Counted from the first letter of the stretch, positions 1 to 7,574 are shown. The stretch is 16,189 nt of DNA from an uncultured Lachnospiraceae bacterium (GCA_910578845.1 CAJTSL010000043.1:1-16189), one strand, 5' to 3'. Made by a program: numbers and translations. Notes: a model not told the origin generated them from the sequence alone.

Positions 1-59
1 GAATCCCAATCTTTAATTACACCGACTCTGAGGCCGTGAGGATTAACTTTCTGTCCCAT
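1..59 (-). CDS. rpsC: 30S ribosomal protein S3 (uS3), 5' end only
   Basis: The first 19 codons and part of the 20th lie in the window; the gene runs off the left edge. The N-terminus reads MGQKVNPHGLRVGVIKDWD, the highly conserved start of uS3, a head protein of the 30S subunit near the mRNA entry channel. The start is fixed by a GGAAGGAG ribosome binding site at 67-74, 7 nt upstream. It follows rplV by 24 bp, the usual S10-operon order, and is surely co-transcribed with it. Confidence 0.93.
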   Translation of the reverse strand, partial: MGQKVNPHGLRVGVIKDWD

Positions 60-83
60 GTTTTTCTCCTTCCTATATCATTC

Positions 84-470
84 CTATCTCTCGTCTAGCA
101 CGACTGTGATATGGCTCATTCTCTTCTCAATCCTATAAGCCCTGCCCTGTGCTCTTGGTCTGATTCTCTTCATGGTAGGTCCTTTATTCGCATAACACGC
201 TGCAATATAAAGGTTCTCCGGGTTCATTCCGTTATTATTCTCAGCATTTGCAATCGCAGATTCCAGCAGCTTCTTGATCAGGCCGGATGCATATCTTGGA
301 TTGTATTCCAGAATAGCCAATGCTGTTGTTACATCTTTGCCTCTGATGGCATCTAATACGAAACAAGCTTTTTGTACAGACACTCTTGCATAAGATAATT
401 TTGCTGAAGGTCTTGTATCCTTGTTCGCATTTCTTTCTCTTTTTATCTGGGATCTATGTCCTTTAGCCAT
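84..470 (-). CDS. rplV: 50S ribosomal protein L22 (uL22)
   Basis: This 128-residue protein matches uL22, which lines the peptide exit tunnel of the large subunit. Recognisable parts are the core around residues 28-50 (ARVSVQKACFVLDAIRG) and the C-terminal beta-hairpin region with PTMKRIRPRAQGRAYRI, the extended loop that reaches the tunnel and where macrolide-resistance changes occur in other bacteria. It is longer than the roughly 110-115 residues common in the family, because of a basic N-terminal extension (MAKGHRSQIKRERNANKD) of a kind I associate with clostridial L22. It sits 20 bp after rpsS and 24 bp before rpsC in the S10 operon. Confidence 0.96.
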   Translation of the reverse strand: MAKGHRSQIKRERNANKDTRPSAKLSYARVSVQKACFVLDAIRGKDVTTALAILEYNPRYASGLIKKLLESAIANAENNNGMNPENLYIAACYANKGPTMKRIRPRAQGRAYRIEKRMSHITVVLDER

Positions 471-490
471 AGATAAAACCTCCTTTCAAT

Positions 491-772
491 TTAGCGAACT
501 TTGGACTTTCTTTCGTCCTTATCATGTCCTCTATAAGTTCTGGTTGCAACAAATTCACCAAGCTTATGTCCAACCATATCTTCCGTAACATATACAGGCA
601 CATGCTTCCTGCCATCATGGACAGCAAATGTATGTCCAACGAAAGATGGGAAAATAGTAGAACGGCGGGACCAAGTCTTGATGACCTGTTTCTGTCCTGA
701 CTCATTCATAGCATCTACTTTTTTCAATAAGCTTGCATCTGCAAATGGTCCTTTTTTCAGTGATCTTGCCAT
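491..772 (-). CDS. rpsS: 30S ribosomal protein S19 (uS19)
   Basis: The 93 residues are the normal length for uS19, which sits in the 30S head and contacts S13 and the A-site finger bridge. The N-terminus MARSLKKGPFADASLLKKV, the WSRRSTIFPSFVGHTFAVHDGRK core and the VGHKLGEF motif are diagnostic. A TAGGAGG-type ribosome binding site lies just upstream of the ATG at 770-772. The gene is separated from rplB by an unusually long 134-bp spacer that contains a strong hairpin at 823-847, while the next gene, rplV, follows after only 20 bp. Confidence 0.97.
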   Translation of the reverse strand: MARSLKKGPFADASLLKKVDAMNESGQKQVIKTWSRRSTIFPSFVGHTFAVHDGRKHVPVYVTEDMVGHKLGEFVATRTYRGHDKDERKSKVR

Positions 773-822
773 GATCTTTCCTCCTAAATTTTATATAACG
801 CTCCTATAACTTCTCTATCTAT

Positions 823-847
823 GGAAGAACCGTTAAACGGTTCTTCC
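823..847. repeat. Strong hairpin in the rplB-rpsS spacer
   Basis: A perfect inverted repeat with 11-bp arms (GGAAGAACCGT and its complement) and a 3-nt TAA loop lies in the middle of the 134-bp spacer 773-906. In the operon RNA it is a very stable stem. It is not followed by a U-run on the minus strand, so it is not a standard intrinsic terminator. A role in mRNA processing, stability or partial attenuation between rplB and rpsS is inference only. Confidence 0.7.
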
Positions 848-906
848 GGCTGAAACTCAAATTTTCTATAACGGCATTCATAGACGTTTTAGAATATCTT
901 TTCAAC

Positions 907-1752
907 CTAGCCTTTGATAGCTCTGCCGTCTCTTCTTCTTACGATCAGCTTATTGGACGCTTTTTTCTTCTTACGCGTCTTCAAGCCAAGCGCCGGTTTA
1001 CCCCATGGAGTACATGGGCCCGGACGTCCGATCGGCGCCCTACCTTCACCACCACCATGTGGATGGTCATTCGGGTTCATAACAGAACCACGGACGGTCG
1101 GGCGGATGCCCATATGGCGTTTACGTCCTGCGCTACCGATCTTGATCAGGTTGTGGTCTGCATTGCCAACACTTCCGACTGTTGCGCGGCAAACAATAGG
1201 AACCATTCTCATTTCACCAGATGGCAATCTCAAAGTCGCATATTTGCCTTCTTTTGCCATAAGCTGTGCGCCGTTGCCTGCGGAACGGACTAACTGCCCG
1301 CCTTTGCCAGGATATAATTCAACATTGTGGATGACAGTACCTACCGGGATCTCAGACAAGGGCAAGCAGTTGCCGACTCTTATTTCAGCCTGCGCGCCAT
1401 TCATGACCTTCATGCCGTCTGTCAGTCCTTCTGGTGCAAGAATATAAGATTTTGTGCCATCTTCATAGCAAATCAATGCGATATTCGCTGATCTGTTCGG
1501 ATCATACTCAATACCGATTACTGTTGCAGCAATCCCATCTTTATTTCTTTTAAAGTCAATGTTTCTATATAATCTTCTGCTTCCACCGCCACGGTGTCTG
1601 ACTGTGATTTTACCTTGGTTATTACGGCCTGAGTTTTTCTTAAGAGAAGTACAAAGTGCTTTTTCAGGTGTCTTCTTTGTAATTTCTGCGAAATCAGAAC
1701 CAGTCATATTACGCCTTGAAGGTGTATATGGGTTATAAGTCTTAATTCCCAT
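907..1752 (-). CDS. rplB: 50S ribosomal protein L2 (uL2)
   Basis: This 281-residue protein is full-length uL2, which is needed for subunit association and peptidyl-transferase assembly. Visible hallmarks are the N-terminal MGIKTYNPYTPSRRNMT, the GKITVRHRGGGSRRLYR segment near residues 47-62, and the near-invariant MNPNDHPHGGGEGRAPIGR segment at about 225-243, whose His residue is implicated in peptidyl-transferase centre function. The C-terminus is the usual basic RKKKKASNKLIVRRRDGR tail. The start has an AAAGGAGAT ribosome binding site 8 nt upstream. Long spacers flank it on both sides (140 bp towards rplW, 134 bp towards rpsS), which is odd for this compact operon. Confidence 0.97.
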   Translation of the reverse strand: MGIKTYNPYTPSRRNMTGSDFAEITKKTPEKALCTSLKKNSGRNNQGKITVRHRGGGSRRLYRNIDFKRNKDGIAATVIGIEYDPNRSANIALICYEDGTKSYILAPEGLTDGMKVMNGAQAEIRVGNCLPLSEIPVGTVIHNVELYPGKGGQLVRSAGNGAQLMAKEGKYATLRLPSGEMRMVPIVCRATVGSVGNADHNLIKIGSAGRKRHMGIRPTVRGSVMNPNDHPHGGGEGRAPIGRPGPCTPWGKPALGLKTRKKKKASNKLIVRRRDGRAIKG

Positions 1753-1892
1753 TTTCTTATCTCCTTTTCCTTATGATTTTCGCGCAGCATCCTTTCTTCT
1801 ATCCTTAAATCCGATGCCGCATACATTATCTGCCGACTAAAGCGATTACCTCAAACTGTGCCTTTGGCCGTCTTAGGAATCTTTACAGCCTC

Positions 1893-2192
1893 TTACAGGC
1901 CAGTAAATATTTCAATATCTTTACTATCTTCTGTCAGCCATACAATAGCTTTTTTGGTCTTGGCAGTCTTGCCATATACCATACCGCGCCTTTTGGTCTT
2001 TCCGTCAAGGTTCATGGTATTTACTTTCGCTACTTTTGTTCCTTCGAACATTTTCTCTACAGCTTCTTTGATCATTGTCTTATTCGCTTCCGGATGAACC
2101 AGAAAAGTATATTTCTTTTCGCTCATACCTGCCATACTTTTCTCTGTAATAACCGGTTTGAGGATCACATCATAATATAAAATCGCTGCCAT
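1893..2192 (-). CDS. rplW: 50S ribosomal protein L23 (uL23)
   Basis: The 99-residue protein has the uL23 pattern: an N-terminal VILKPVITEKSM motif, then YTFLVHPEANKTMIKEAVEKMF, then the VNTMNLDGKTKRRG loop. L23 sits at the tunnel exit and is the docking site for trigger factor and the signal recognition particle. Its ATG overlaps the rplD stop codon by one base (TAATG), which implies translational coupling. A 140-bp spacer to rplB follows; immediately after the stop codon a weak 6-bp hairpin can be drawn at 1866-1890. Confidence 0.96.
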   Translation of the reverse strand: MAAILYYDVILKPVITEKSMAGMSEKKYTFLVHPEANKTMIKEAVEKMFEGTKVAKVNTMNLDGKTKRRGMVYGKTAKTKKAIVWLTEDSKDIEIFTGL

Positions 2193-2812
2193 TATGCATA
2201 CACCTCCTCAATCTTCGCCACGGCGTCTTTGGTCAGAACCAGCGTATCGCCTTTCAAAATATCATATACATTAATACTATCTGCGTACGCCGTATTGATC
2301 GCCGGGATATTCTTTGCAGAAAATACTGCATTGTCATTTTTTTCTCCCATGACAACCAATGCCTTATTGACTTTTAAGTTATCCATAACCGCTTTGAACT
2401 TCTTCGTCTTGATCTCGTCAAATTTCAATTCTTCTACGACGATCAGTTTATTCTCCAGCACTCTGCTTGTCAGAACTGATTTAAGCGCCGCTCTTTTTTC
2501 TTTCTTATTTAACTTGAAAGAATAATCTCTCGGAACAGGAGCGAATACAACGCCGCCGCCTTTCCACTGTGGAGCCCTGATGGAACCCTGTCTTGCGTGA
2601 CCCGTTCCTTTCTGCCTCCATGGTTTTCTTCCGCCGCCGGAAACTTCCGCACGCGTCTTTGCTTTCTGTGTTCCTTGGCGTTTATTCGCAAGATGCTGAA
2701 CAACTACCATATGCACTAAGTGATCATTCACTTTCGCGCCAAATATCGCATCGTTTAAATCAATCTTGCCAACTTCTTTGCCTTCCATATTATAAACAGA
2801 TACGTTTGCCAT
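2192..2812 (-). CDS. rplD: 50S ribosomal protein L4 (uL4)
   Basis: The 206 residues match the usual uL4 length. The central loop region, with RAEVSGGGRKPWRQKGTGHAR at about 54-74 followed by GSIRAPQWKGGGVVFAP, is the signature stretch that enters the exit tunnel. L4 is the autogenous regulator of the S10 operon in Gammaproteobacteria through its leader RNA. That mechanism is not established for Firmicutes, but the structured leader upstream of rpsJ here keeps the question open. It lies 35 bp after rplC and overlaps rplW by one base. Confidence 0.96.
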   Translation of the reverse strand: MANVSVYNMEGKEVGKIDLNDAIFGAKVNDHLVHMVVVQHLANKRQGTQKAKTRAEVSGGGRKPWRQKGTGHARQGSIRAPQWKGGGVVFAPVPRDYSFKLNKKEKRAALKSVLTSRVLENKLIVVEELKFDEIKTKKFKAVMDNLKVNKALVVMGEKNDNAVFSAKNIPAINTAYADSINVYDILKGDTLVLTKDAVAKIEEVYA

Positions 2813-2847
2813 CTGAATGGTCCTCCTTTCATCTATAACCAGAGTGA

Positions 2848-3534
2848 TTATTTTGCATCGACCTTAGTTGTTTCTTTAATTGTTACCAGGCCTTTTCTCG
2901 GTCCCGGCACAGCGCCTTTTACAAGAATCAGATTCTTATCAGCGTCTACCCTTACTACCGTAAGGTTCTGAACCGTTACCTTTACGCAACCCATATGTCC
3001 TGGCATGCCTTTTCCTTTGAAAACCCTACTTGGAGAAGAACAAGCGCCGTTGGAACCCTGGTGACGATGGAATTTGGAACCGTGGGTCATAGGGCCTCTA
3101 TGCTGGCCTAATCTCTTGATCGCACCCTGGAATCCTTTTCCTTTAGAAATAGCAGTTGCATCAACTCTATCTCCCGCTTCAAAAATGTCCGCCTTAATCT
3201 CGCTTCCTAATTTATATTCCTCTGCATTGTCGAGTTTAAATTCTCTTACATATCTTTTACAGGATACACCTGCTTTAGCAAAGTGGCCTTTTTCCGCTTT
3301 ATTTGCTCCATGTCTGTGGATTATTTCTTTTTTGCCATTCTTATCTCTGTTGACAATTCTTTCTTTCTTGTCCACAAAGCCGACCTGGACTGCGCTGTAA
3401 CCATCGTTTTCTACTGTTTTCACCTGGGTTACGGCACAAGGGCCTGCCTGAAGCACGGTAACAGGGATTAAGCTGCCGTCTTCATTGAAAATCTGTGTCA
3501 TTCCGACTTTTGTTGCTAAAATAGCTTTTTTCAT
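2848..3534 (-). CDS. rplC: 50S ribosomal protein L3 (uL3)
   Basis: At 228 residues it is somewhat longer than the roughly 210 typical of Firmicutes. It is clearly uL3: N-terminal MKKAILATKVGMTQIFNEDG, the KGFQGAIKRLGQHRGPMTHGS segment at about 133-153, and PSRVFKGKGMPGHMG near 168-182, the extension that approaches the peptidyl-transferase centre. L3 is an early assembly protein of the 50S subunit. The start has an AAGGAGG ribosome binding site upstream. The extra length is in the region 60-125, where many charged residues and a short cysteine-containing stretch occur; it looks like family variation, not a fusion. Confidence 0.96.
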   Translation of the reverse strand: MKKAILATKVGMTQIFNEDGSLIPVTVLQAGPCAVTQVKTVENDGYSAVQVGFVDKKERIVNRDKNGKKEIIHRHGANKAEKGHFAKAGVSCKRYVREFKLDNAEEYKLGSEIKADIFEAGDRVDATAISKGKGFQGAIKRLGQHRGPMTHGSKFHRHQGSNGACSSPSRVFKGKGMPGHMGCVKVTVQNLTVVRVDADKNLILVKGAVPGPRKGLVTIKETTKVDAK

Positions 3535-3590
3535 TCCTTTACCTCCTTGATTCTACAGCGGGCTCTGACAGAGCCATACTAGTAGGGGCC

Positions 3591-3908
3591 TTATTTGTTC
3601 TTCATTTTAATGTCGATATATACGCCTGCCGGCATTTCCAGTCTTTGCAGCGCATCAACTGTCTTAGGCGTCGGTGTGATAATATCAATGAGCCTCTTAT
3701 GCGTTCTCTGCTCGAACTGCTCTCTGGAATCTTTGTACTTATGGACTGCCCTAAGGATCGTCACAACTTCCTTCTTCGTAGGAAGTGGCACTGGTCCGCT
3801 CACCTGTGAACCGTTCTTCTTAACTGTTTCGATGATTTTCTTGGCAGATGCATCAACCAACTGATGGTCATAAGCTTTTAATGTGATTCTCATTACTTGA
3901 CTTGCCAT
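3591..3908 (-). CDS. rpsJ: 30S ribosomal protein S10 (uS10), NusE
   Basis: The 105-residue protein has the uS10 features MRITLKAYDHQLVDASAKKI near the start, VSGPVPLPTKKEVVTILRAVHKYKDSREQFEQRTHKRLIDI in the middle, and the VDALQRLEMPAGVYIDIK tail. S10 acts in the 30S head and, as NusE, in transcription antitermination with NusB and NusG. It is the first gene of the operon. An AAGGAGG ribosome binding site at 3920-3926 lies 11 nt before the ATG, and a structured leader of about 225 nt precedes it, so control at this point would affect the whole cluster. Confidence 0.97.
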   Translation of the reverse strand: MASQVMRITLKAYDHQLVDASAKKIIETVKKNGSQVSGPVPLPTKKEVVTILRAVHKYKDSREQFEQRTHKRLIDIITPTPKTVDALQRLEMPAGVYIDIKMKNK

Positions 3909-3948
3909 AAAAAAAGTCGCCTCCTTTTCGCACTTTTAAGTTCTAAGT

Positions 3949-4067
3949 ACGACAAGCGGTGACTGTACACTCTCCCGTGTGTGTCCTATTAAAACACATA
4001 CGTCGTTTCTGATCTTGTCAGACGTTCTTGCTTGTACAGTGACTTGTCGTCAGTTTCCTAACTTGAC
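3949..4067 (-). promoter_or_regulatory. Structured 5' leader RNA of the S10 operon
   Basis: Helices can be drawn in the RNA read from the minus strand. An upstream hairpin (4049-4067) has a 7-bp stem with one bulge and an AGGA loop. A long-range closing stem pairs ACGACAAG (4043-4050) with CTTGTCGT (3949-3956), and continues after an internal loop with ACTGTACA (4033-4040) paired to TGTACAGT (3962-3969). Inside it are a hairpin at about 4001-4025 (TCTGA/TCAGA around CAAGA) and a TGTGT/ACACA hairpin at about 3979-3998. Such a closed multi-branch fold just upstream of the rpsJ ribosome binding site suggests a ribosomal-protein autoregulatory leader. The pairing was done by eye; the ligand is unknown. 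Confidence 0.65.
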
Positions 4068-4140
4068 ATTCGCTCCACGGAAAACCTGCCACATAGGCAG
4101 CAACCTCACGTTTCATCGCTATCATGCCACAGCATTTGTT

Positions 4141-4169
4141 AGTATACATGATGATGGAAAAAGATGCAA
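4141..4169 (-). promoter_or_regulatory. Sigma-A type promoter of the S10 operon
   Basis: On the minus strand TTGCAT (4164-4169) and TATACT (4141-4146) are separated by exactly 17 bp. The stretch just upstream (4170-4200) is strongly A/T-rich with phased A and T runs, as in UP elements of highly expressed ribosomal promoters. Transcription would start near 4134, giving a leader of about 225 nt before rpsJ. Confidence 0.75.
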
Positions 4170-4233
4170 GCTTTTTTTTGAAAAATTTTATAAATTTGCA
4201 AAATCCCTGAAAAAATCTTTTCTTCTTCCATCA

Positions 4234-5283
4234 TCAGCCGGCTGTCCCAACAGACTCCCTCTCTATCATCTTACAAGGAAGTTTGATGATGCCCTGCTTT
4301 TTTCCTTTTTTGCCGTTTTCCCCTGCCCCAAGCAGCAAAAGCAGTGTTTCCGCCGCCTTTTGTCCGATCTCCTTAAGCGGCAGCTCATTCGTCGTAAGCG
4401 CAGGTCGCATATAACCCGCAATTTCCTTATTATCATATCCGGCTATAGAGACGTCTATGCCAACACTTAATCCCTGCTCGTATAAATAGTCATATGCGCC
4501 TGCCGCCATATTGTCATTCATGCAAAAGATCGCGCTAACGCCATCCCTAATTAAGCATTCTGCCGCTTCGTATCCTGATGTCCGCTTCCAGTCCCCGTAG
4601 CGCACCCACTCCGGATTATAAAGGATATTGGCTTCAAACAGCGCTTTCTGATAGCCCATCAGCCGGCTCTTCGTATGCAGATTATCCGCGACGCCGCCGA
4701 TCAGCCCGATTTTCCGGTGTCCTTTTGAAATGATATGCCTAGTCATATCATAACCGCCTTTTTCATCGTCGATAATCACAGAGGGATATTTCATCTTCTG
4801 GGCAATCCCATAGGCGAACACCACCGGTATCGCCACCTCGCCTAGCATATCACGGATCATCCTGCAATGTCCCGCCACATAGAGCAAACCGTCTACCCGC
4901 AGCGATAGCGCCTCATGGATCACAGGCGTCAATTCAGCCTTTATCTTCTCATCATCTTCATACCATGTATCTTTCCACTTATGATACAGCCTAAGGTTCA
5001 TCAATATCGTCCTGTATCCATGGGCCTCGCAGTAATCCATGACCGATTCCACGATAGGCCCGGCGCTGAATTCGTTCAGGTCTTCGGTGACAATAGCTAT
5101 GATCTTACTGCTTAGCCTGCGCATGCTCTGCGCAAAGAAATTCGGGCGGTACCCGCTTTCTTTTATTGCATCTAATACTTTCTGCCTTGTCTGTTCGCTT
5201 ACGTTCGTCTTGCCGTTTAAGATATTGGACACCGTGCTCGGTGACACATCACACATTTTGGCAATTTCTTTTAGTGTAATCAA
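4234..5283 (-). CDS. LacI/GalR-family transcriptional repressor
   Basis: The 349-residue protein has an N-terminal LacI-type helix-turn-helix (LKEIAKMCDVSPSTVSNILNG, residues 4-24), a hinge around 46-58, and a periplasmic-binding-protein-like effector domain from about 60 (IIAIVTEDLNEFSAGPIVESV) to about 325. The GHRKIGLIGG, DGVSAIFCMNDNMAAGAYDYL and GIDVSIAGYDN motifs of the family are all present. The start is TTG at 5281-5283, supported by AAGGAG at 5293-5298 with 9-nt spacing. The C-terminus ends in a lysine/glycine-rich run before IIKLPCKMIERES. No sugar transport or catabolic genes are nearby, so the ligand and targets cannot be inferred. A perfect-consensus promoter and several palindromes upstream suggest autoregulation. 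Confidence 0.93.
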   Translation of the reverse strand: MITLKEIAKMCDVSPSTVSNILNGKTNVSEQTRQKVLDAIKESGYRPNFFAQSMRRLSSKIIAIVTEDLNEFSAGPIVESVMDYCEAHGYRTILMNLRLYHKWKDTWYEDDEKIKAELTPVIHEALSLRVDGLLYVAGHCRMIRDMLGEVAIPVVFAYGIAQKMKYPSVIIDDEKGGYDMTRHIISKGHRKIGLIGGVADNLHTKSRLMGYQKALFEANILYNPEWVRYGDWKRTSGYEAAECLIRDGVSAIFCMNDNMAAGAYDYLYEQGLSVGIDVSIAGYDNKEIAGYMRPALTTNELPLKEIGQKAAETLLLLLGAGENGKKGKKQGIIKLPCKMIERESVGTAG

Positions 5284-5300
5284 ATTATAATACTCCTTTT

Positions 5301-5316
5301 GATGCCTAATGGCATC
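5301..5316. promoter_or_regulatory. Palindrome before the lacI-type gene, candidate operator
   Basis: A perfect inverted repeat GATGCC-N4-GGCATC lies in the 5' untranslated region just upstream of the ribosome binding site of the LacI-family gene. It could be an operator for the repressor itself or an mRNA hairpin. It lacks the central CG usual in LacI-family operators. An 8-bp palindrome TTCATGAA at 5334-5341, next to the -10 box, is an alternative operator. Confidence 0.4.
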
Positions 5317-5344
5317 CCCGGGACAATCTACTCTTCATGAAAGT

Positions 5345-5373
5345 ATTATAAAGTCTTTTCGTTGCACTGTCAA
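5345..5373 (-). promoter_or_regulatory. Perfect-consensus promoter of the LacI-family gene
   Basis: On the minus strand TTGACA (5368-5373) and TATAAT (5345-5350) are both exact consensus, with a 17-bp spacer. A short inverted repeat AACGG-N4-CCGTT (5372-5385) touches the -35 box and directly follows the chemoreceptor stop codon. A promoter this strong for a regulator implies tight repression, probably autoregulation. Confidence 0.85.
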
Positions 5374-5385
5374 CGGAATCCCGTT

Positions 5386-7413
5386 TTATACCTTAAATAT
5401 ACAGATGTTTTCTTCTAGCGCATCTGCTAAATCGGCAAGCTCCTTTGCCACGTCAGCCACATCTTTTATCATCCCATTGACAGTTTCCGTTGAGGCAAGG
5501 GACTCTTGCGTCGCAGCAGCATTTATTTCAGCAATCTCTGTCAGGCTCTTGACAACATCCACCACGCCGGCGCGCTCTGTATCTATATTGGAAATGTTCT
5601 TAGTGATGGTCGTAATCTCCCTTTGTGTCACTTCCACATGATGCCCTACTTCTTCAAAGCAATTCTTCGTATCCGCCAGCCGCTCACTCTGCAATTTCAT
5701 GATTTCTTTCACTTCATCCATTACCTGTACCGCACCGGAAGATTCTTCTAGAAGCGCCTCGATGATCTTCCCAATATATTTAGCCGAATCGTTAGACTGC
5801 TCCGCCAGTTTCTTAATCTGTCCCGCTACTATGGCAAACCCGCTGCCCTGCTCTCCTGCCCTCGCTGCTTCAATTGATGCGTTTAAAGAAAGGAGGTTTG
5901 TTTCCTCAGCAATCGAGGTGATAAGCTGTGCCGCCTCTCTGATCTTCTGAACGGATTCATTCGTATTAAGTGTCTGTTTATTAATTTGTTCCACTGCGTT
6001 TTTGGCCTGCTCATTAATATCTACCAGCACTTGTAGCGTTCCGAGCGCTTCTTCACTGGATAAGCTAATCTTTTCGGCAACCCCATAAAGGCTTGATGAT
6101 TTTTCCTTTGTTTCTTCAATCTGTTTCCCGATATGTAGGACGCTGTTGGACGCATTCTCTGTCTCCGATGCCTGATTCCCGGCTCCCAGGGCAATTTCAT
6201 GTATCGCCTCTCTGACATTCTTAATCGCGCCAGCCGTATGAGAGGAATCCTCACTCATTTTCCCCGCCGTTTTCTGTAGTTCGCTGCTCTTTTGTTTCAA
6301 TTCCATCACAACGCGATAGGTTGCCTCCACCAGGACTTTCGTAGCAGCCGCTATCTGCCCCACTTCATCCTTTCTGCCACAATAGCGCTCTAATTTCTGC
6401 CTGCTCGCAAAATTCAGCGTGCCAAATTCCTGGATAATGCCCGCCTCACCGCTGATCGCACGCGCAATGATCGTCACACAGCACCAGATGGCAAACGAAA
6501 TGACAACAAGCACGATAATGCAAAGGCCTCCTAGCATCCTCGTCAAGGCATGGAGCGAGGCAAATGCCGTATCCCAGTCTGTCATTTCTACGAGCAGCCA
6601 TCCTCTTTCTTCTATATAATAAAGCGAGGATATTACTTTTCTTCCCTGATCGGCAAACGTAAAATACTGGGACTGATTTCCCGCATTCTTAGTCTGCCCG
6701 ATCATCTCCAAGATCTCTTCTTTTTCAATTTCCGTCCCGATCAGCGATTCATCCGAGCAGAAGATATAGGTTCCCGCTACCGCATCCAGCAGCATATAGT
6801 CCCTGCCCTCTTCCTGTCCGGCAAGCTCATTTAAGGTGTCCCGTAGATTCTGCGCATAAATCGCCGCGCCCACATACCCTAAAGGCGCGCCATTACTGTC
6901 ATTTACCGGAAAATACATAGAAATGACCTGGGTGCCGGTTGCCTTAGATGCCATGATCCCTGTATTATACATCCCTCCGGCAATGGCGTCTTGCAGGCTT
7001 TTCAGCGCATCGCCTTCCCGCAGCGTCGCCCCGATCACCCCCTGTACATGGGAGGCGACTACAGTCGATCCATAATCGGCAGTATAAATATTCTCCAGGT
7101 TGTCGCCTGTCCCGGCATAAGTATCCGTATATTCTTGTAGCTTAGCCACATTATTCTCATTACCACTATCTTTCAATGTTTCTGCTATGATAGGAGCCTG
7201 TGCATATCCAACCAGATAGGCTTCTGCCTTATCTACATAATTCCTAACAATCTCAGCCTGCGTTTCTACAGATTGATCTAACTGTTGCACAATAGATGCT
7301 TCCATCACGTCATTCATTTGCTTGTTCGCGGCAATCCATAACCCTGCCAGCCCAACTATAAGTACCAAAATAGAAATAATACTGATTTTTGTTGCAATTT
7401 TCATGTTTTTCAT
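5386..7413 (-). CDS. Methyl-accepting chemotaxis protein with dCache-like sensor
   Basis: The 675-residue receptor has a first membrane helix at about 9-29, an extracellular double-Cache-like domain at about 35-285 (including VISMYFPVNDSNGAPLGYVGAAIY and YYIEERGWLLVEMTDWD), a second membrane helix at about 294-317, a HAMP-like linker, and a long cytoplasmic coiled coil. The signalling hairpin tip is at about 502-531 (EETNLLSLNASIEAARAGEQGSGFAIVAG), nearly identical to the universal MCP motif that contacts CheA and CheW. No C-terminal CheR-tethering pentapeptide is seen. The ATG at 7411-7413 has AAGGAGAG 3 nt upstream; a second Met at codon 4 is less well placed. No other chemotaxis genes are in the window, so it is an orphan receptor gene; its ligand is unknown, though Cache domains often bind small organic acids or amino acids. 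Confidence 0.94.
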   Translation of the reverse strand: MKNMKIATKISIISILVLIVGLAGLWIAANKQMNDVMEASIVQQLDQSVETQAEIVRNYVDKAEAYLVGYAQAPIIAETLKDSGNENNVAKLQEYTDTYAGTGDNLENIYTADYGSTVVASHVQGVIGATLREGDALKSLQDAIAGGMYNTGIMASKATGTQVISMYFPVNDSNGAPLGYVGAAIYAQNLRDTLNELAGQEEGRDYMLLDAVAGTYIFCSDESLIGTEIEKEEILEMIGQTKNAGNQSQYFTFADQGRKVISSLYYIEERGWLLVEMTDWDTAFASLHALTRMLGGLCIIVLVVISFAIWCCVTIIARAISGEAGIIQEFGTLNFASRQKLERYCGRKDEVGQIAAATKVLVEATYRVVMELKQKSSELQKTAGKMSEDSSHTAGAIKNVREAIHEIALGAGNQASETENASNSVLHIGKQIEETKEKSSSLYGVAEKISLSSEEALGTLQVLVDINEQAKNAVEQINKQTLNTNESVQKIREAAQLITSIAEETNLLSLNASIEAARAGEQGSGFAIVAGQIKKLAEQSNDSAKYIGKIIEALLEESSGAVQVMDEVKEIMKLQSERLADTKNCFEEVGHHVEVTQREITTITKNISNIDTERAGVVDVVKSLTEIAEINAAATQESLASTETVNGMIKDVADVAKELADLADALEENICIFKV

Positions 7414-7475
7414 ATGCTCTCCTTCCCATTTTTTTCGGGTTTTTCCCTTTAGTAAATCGTTTTACATACACGAAT

Positions 7476-7504
7476 AATATACTATTCTAAGCAATTATTT
7501 GCAA
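7476..7504 (-). promoter_or_regulatory. Promoter of the chemoreceptor gene
   Basis: TTGCAA (7499-7504) and TATATT (7476-7481) on the minus strand are 17 bp apart, a sigma-A-like arrangement. I saw no flagellar sigma-D (sigma-28) type promoter here, which is mildly unusual for a chemoreceptor gene. Confidence 0.55.
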
Positions 7505-7537
7505 TCCCATTTTATGATTTTCTTTTCCACTTCCCTC

Positions 7538-7574
7538 TTGCTTTTTATTGTGATTTTCCCTATTATCAATAGGG
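7538..7574 (+). promoter_or_regulatory. Promoter of the methyltransferase gene with inverted repeat over the -10 box
   Basis: TTGCTT (7538-7543) and TATTAT (7561-7566) are separated by 17 bp on the plus strand. An inverted repeat CCCTAT-N5-ATAGGG (7558-7574) is centred on the -10 box and expected start point, as a repressor operator would be. It stands back to back with the chemoreceptor promoter. Confidence 0.6.

Noticed and set aside
914..1447. 177-codon plus-strand frame opposite rplB
   Set aside because: It is antisense to a fully conserved ribosomal protein gene.
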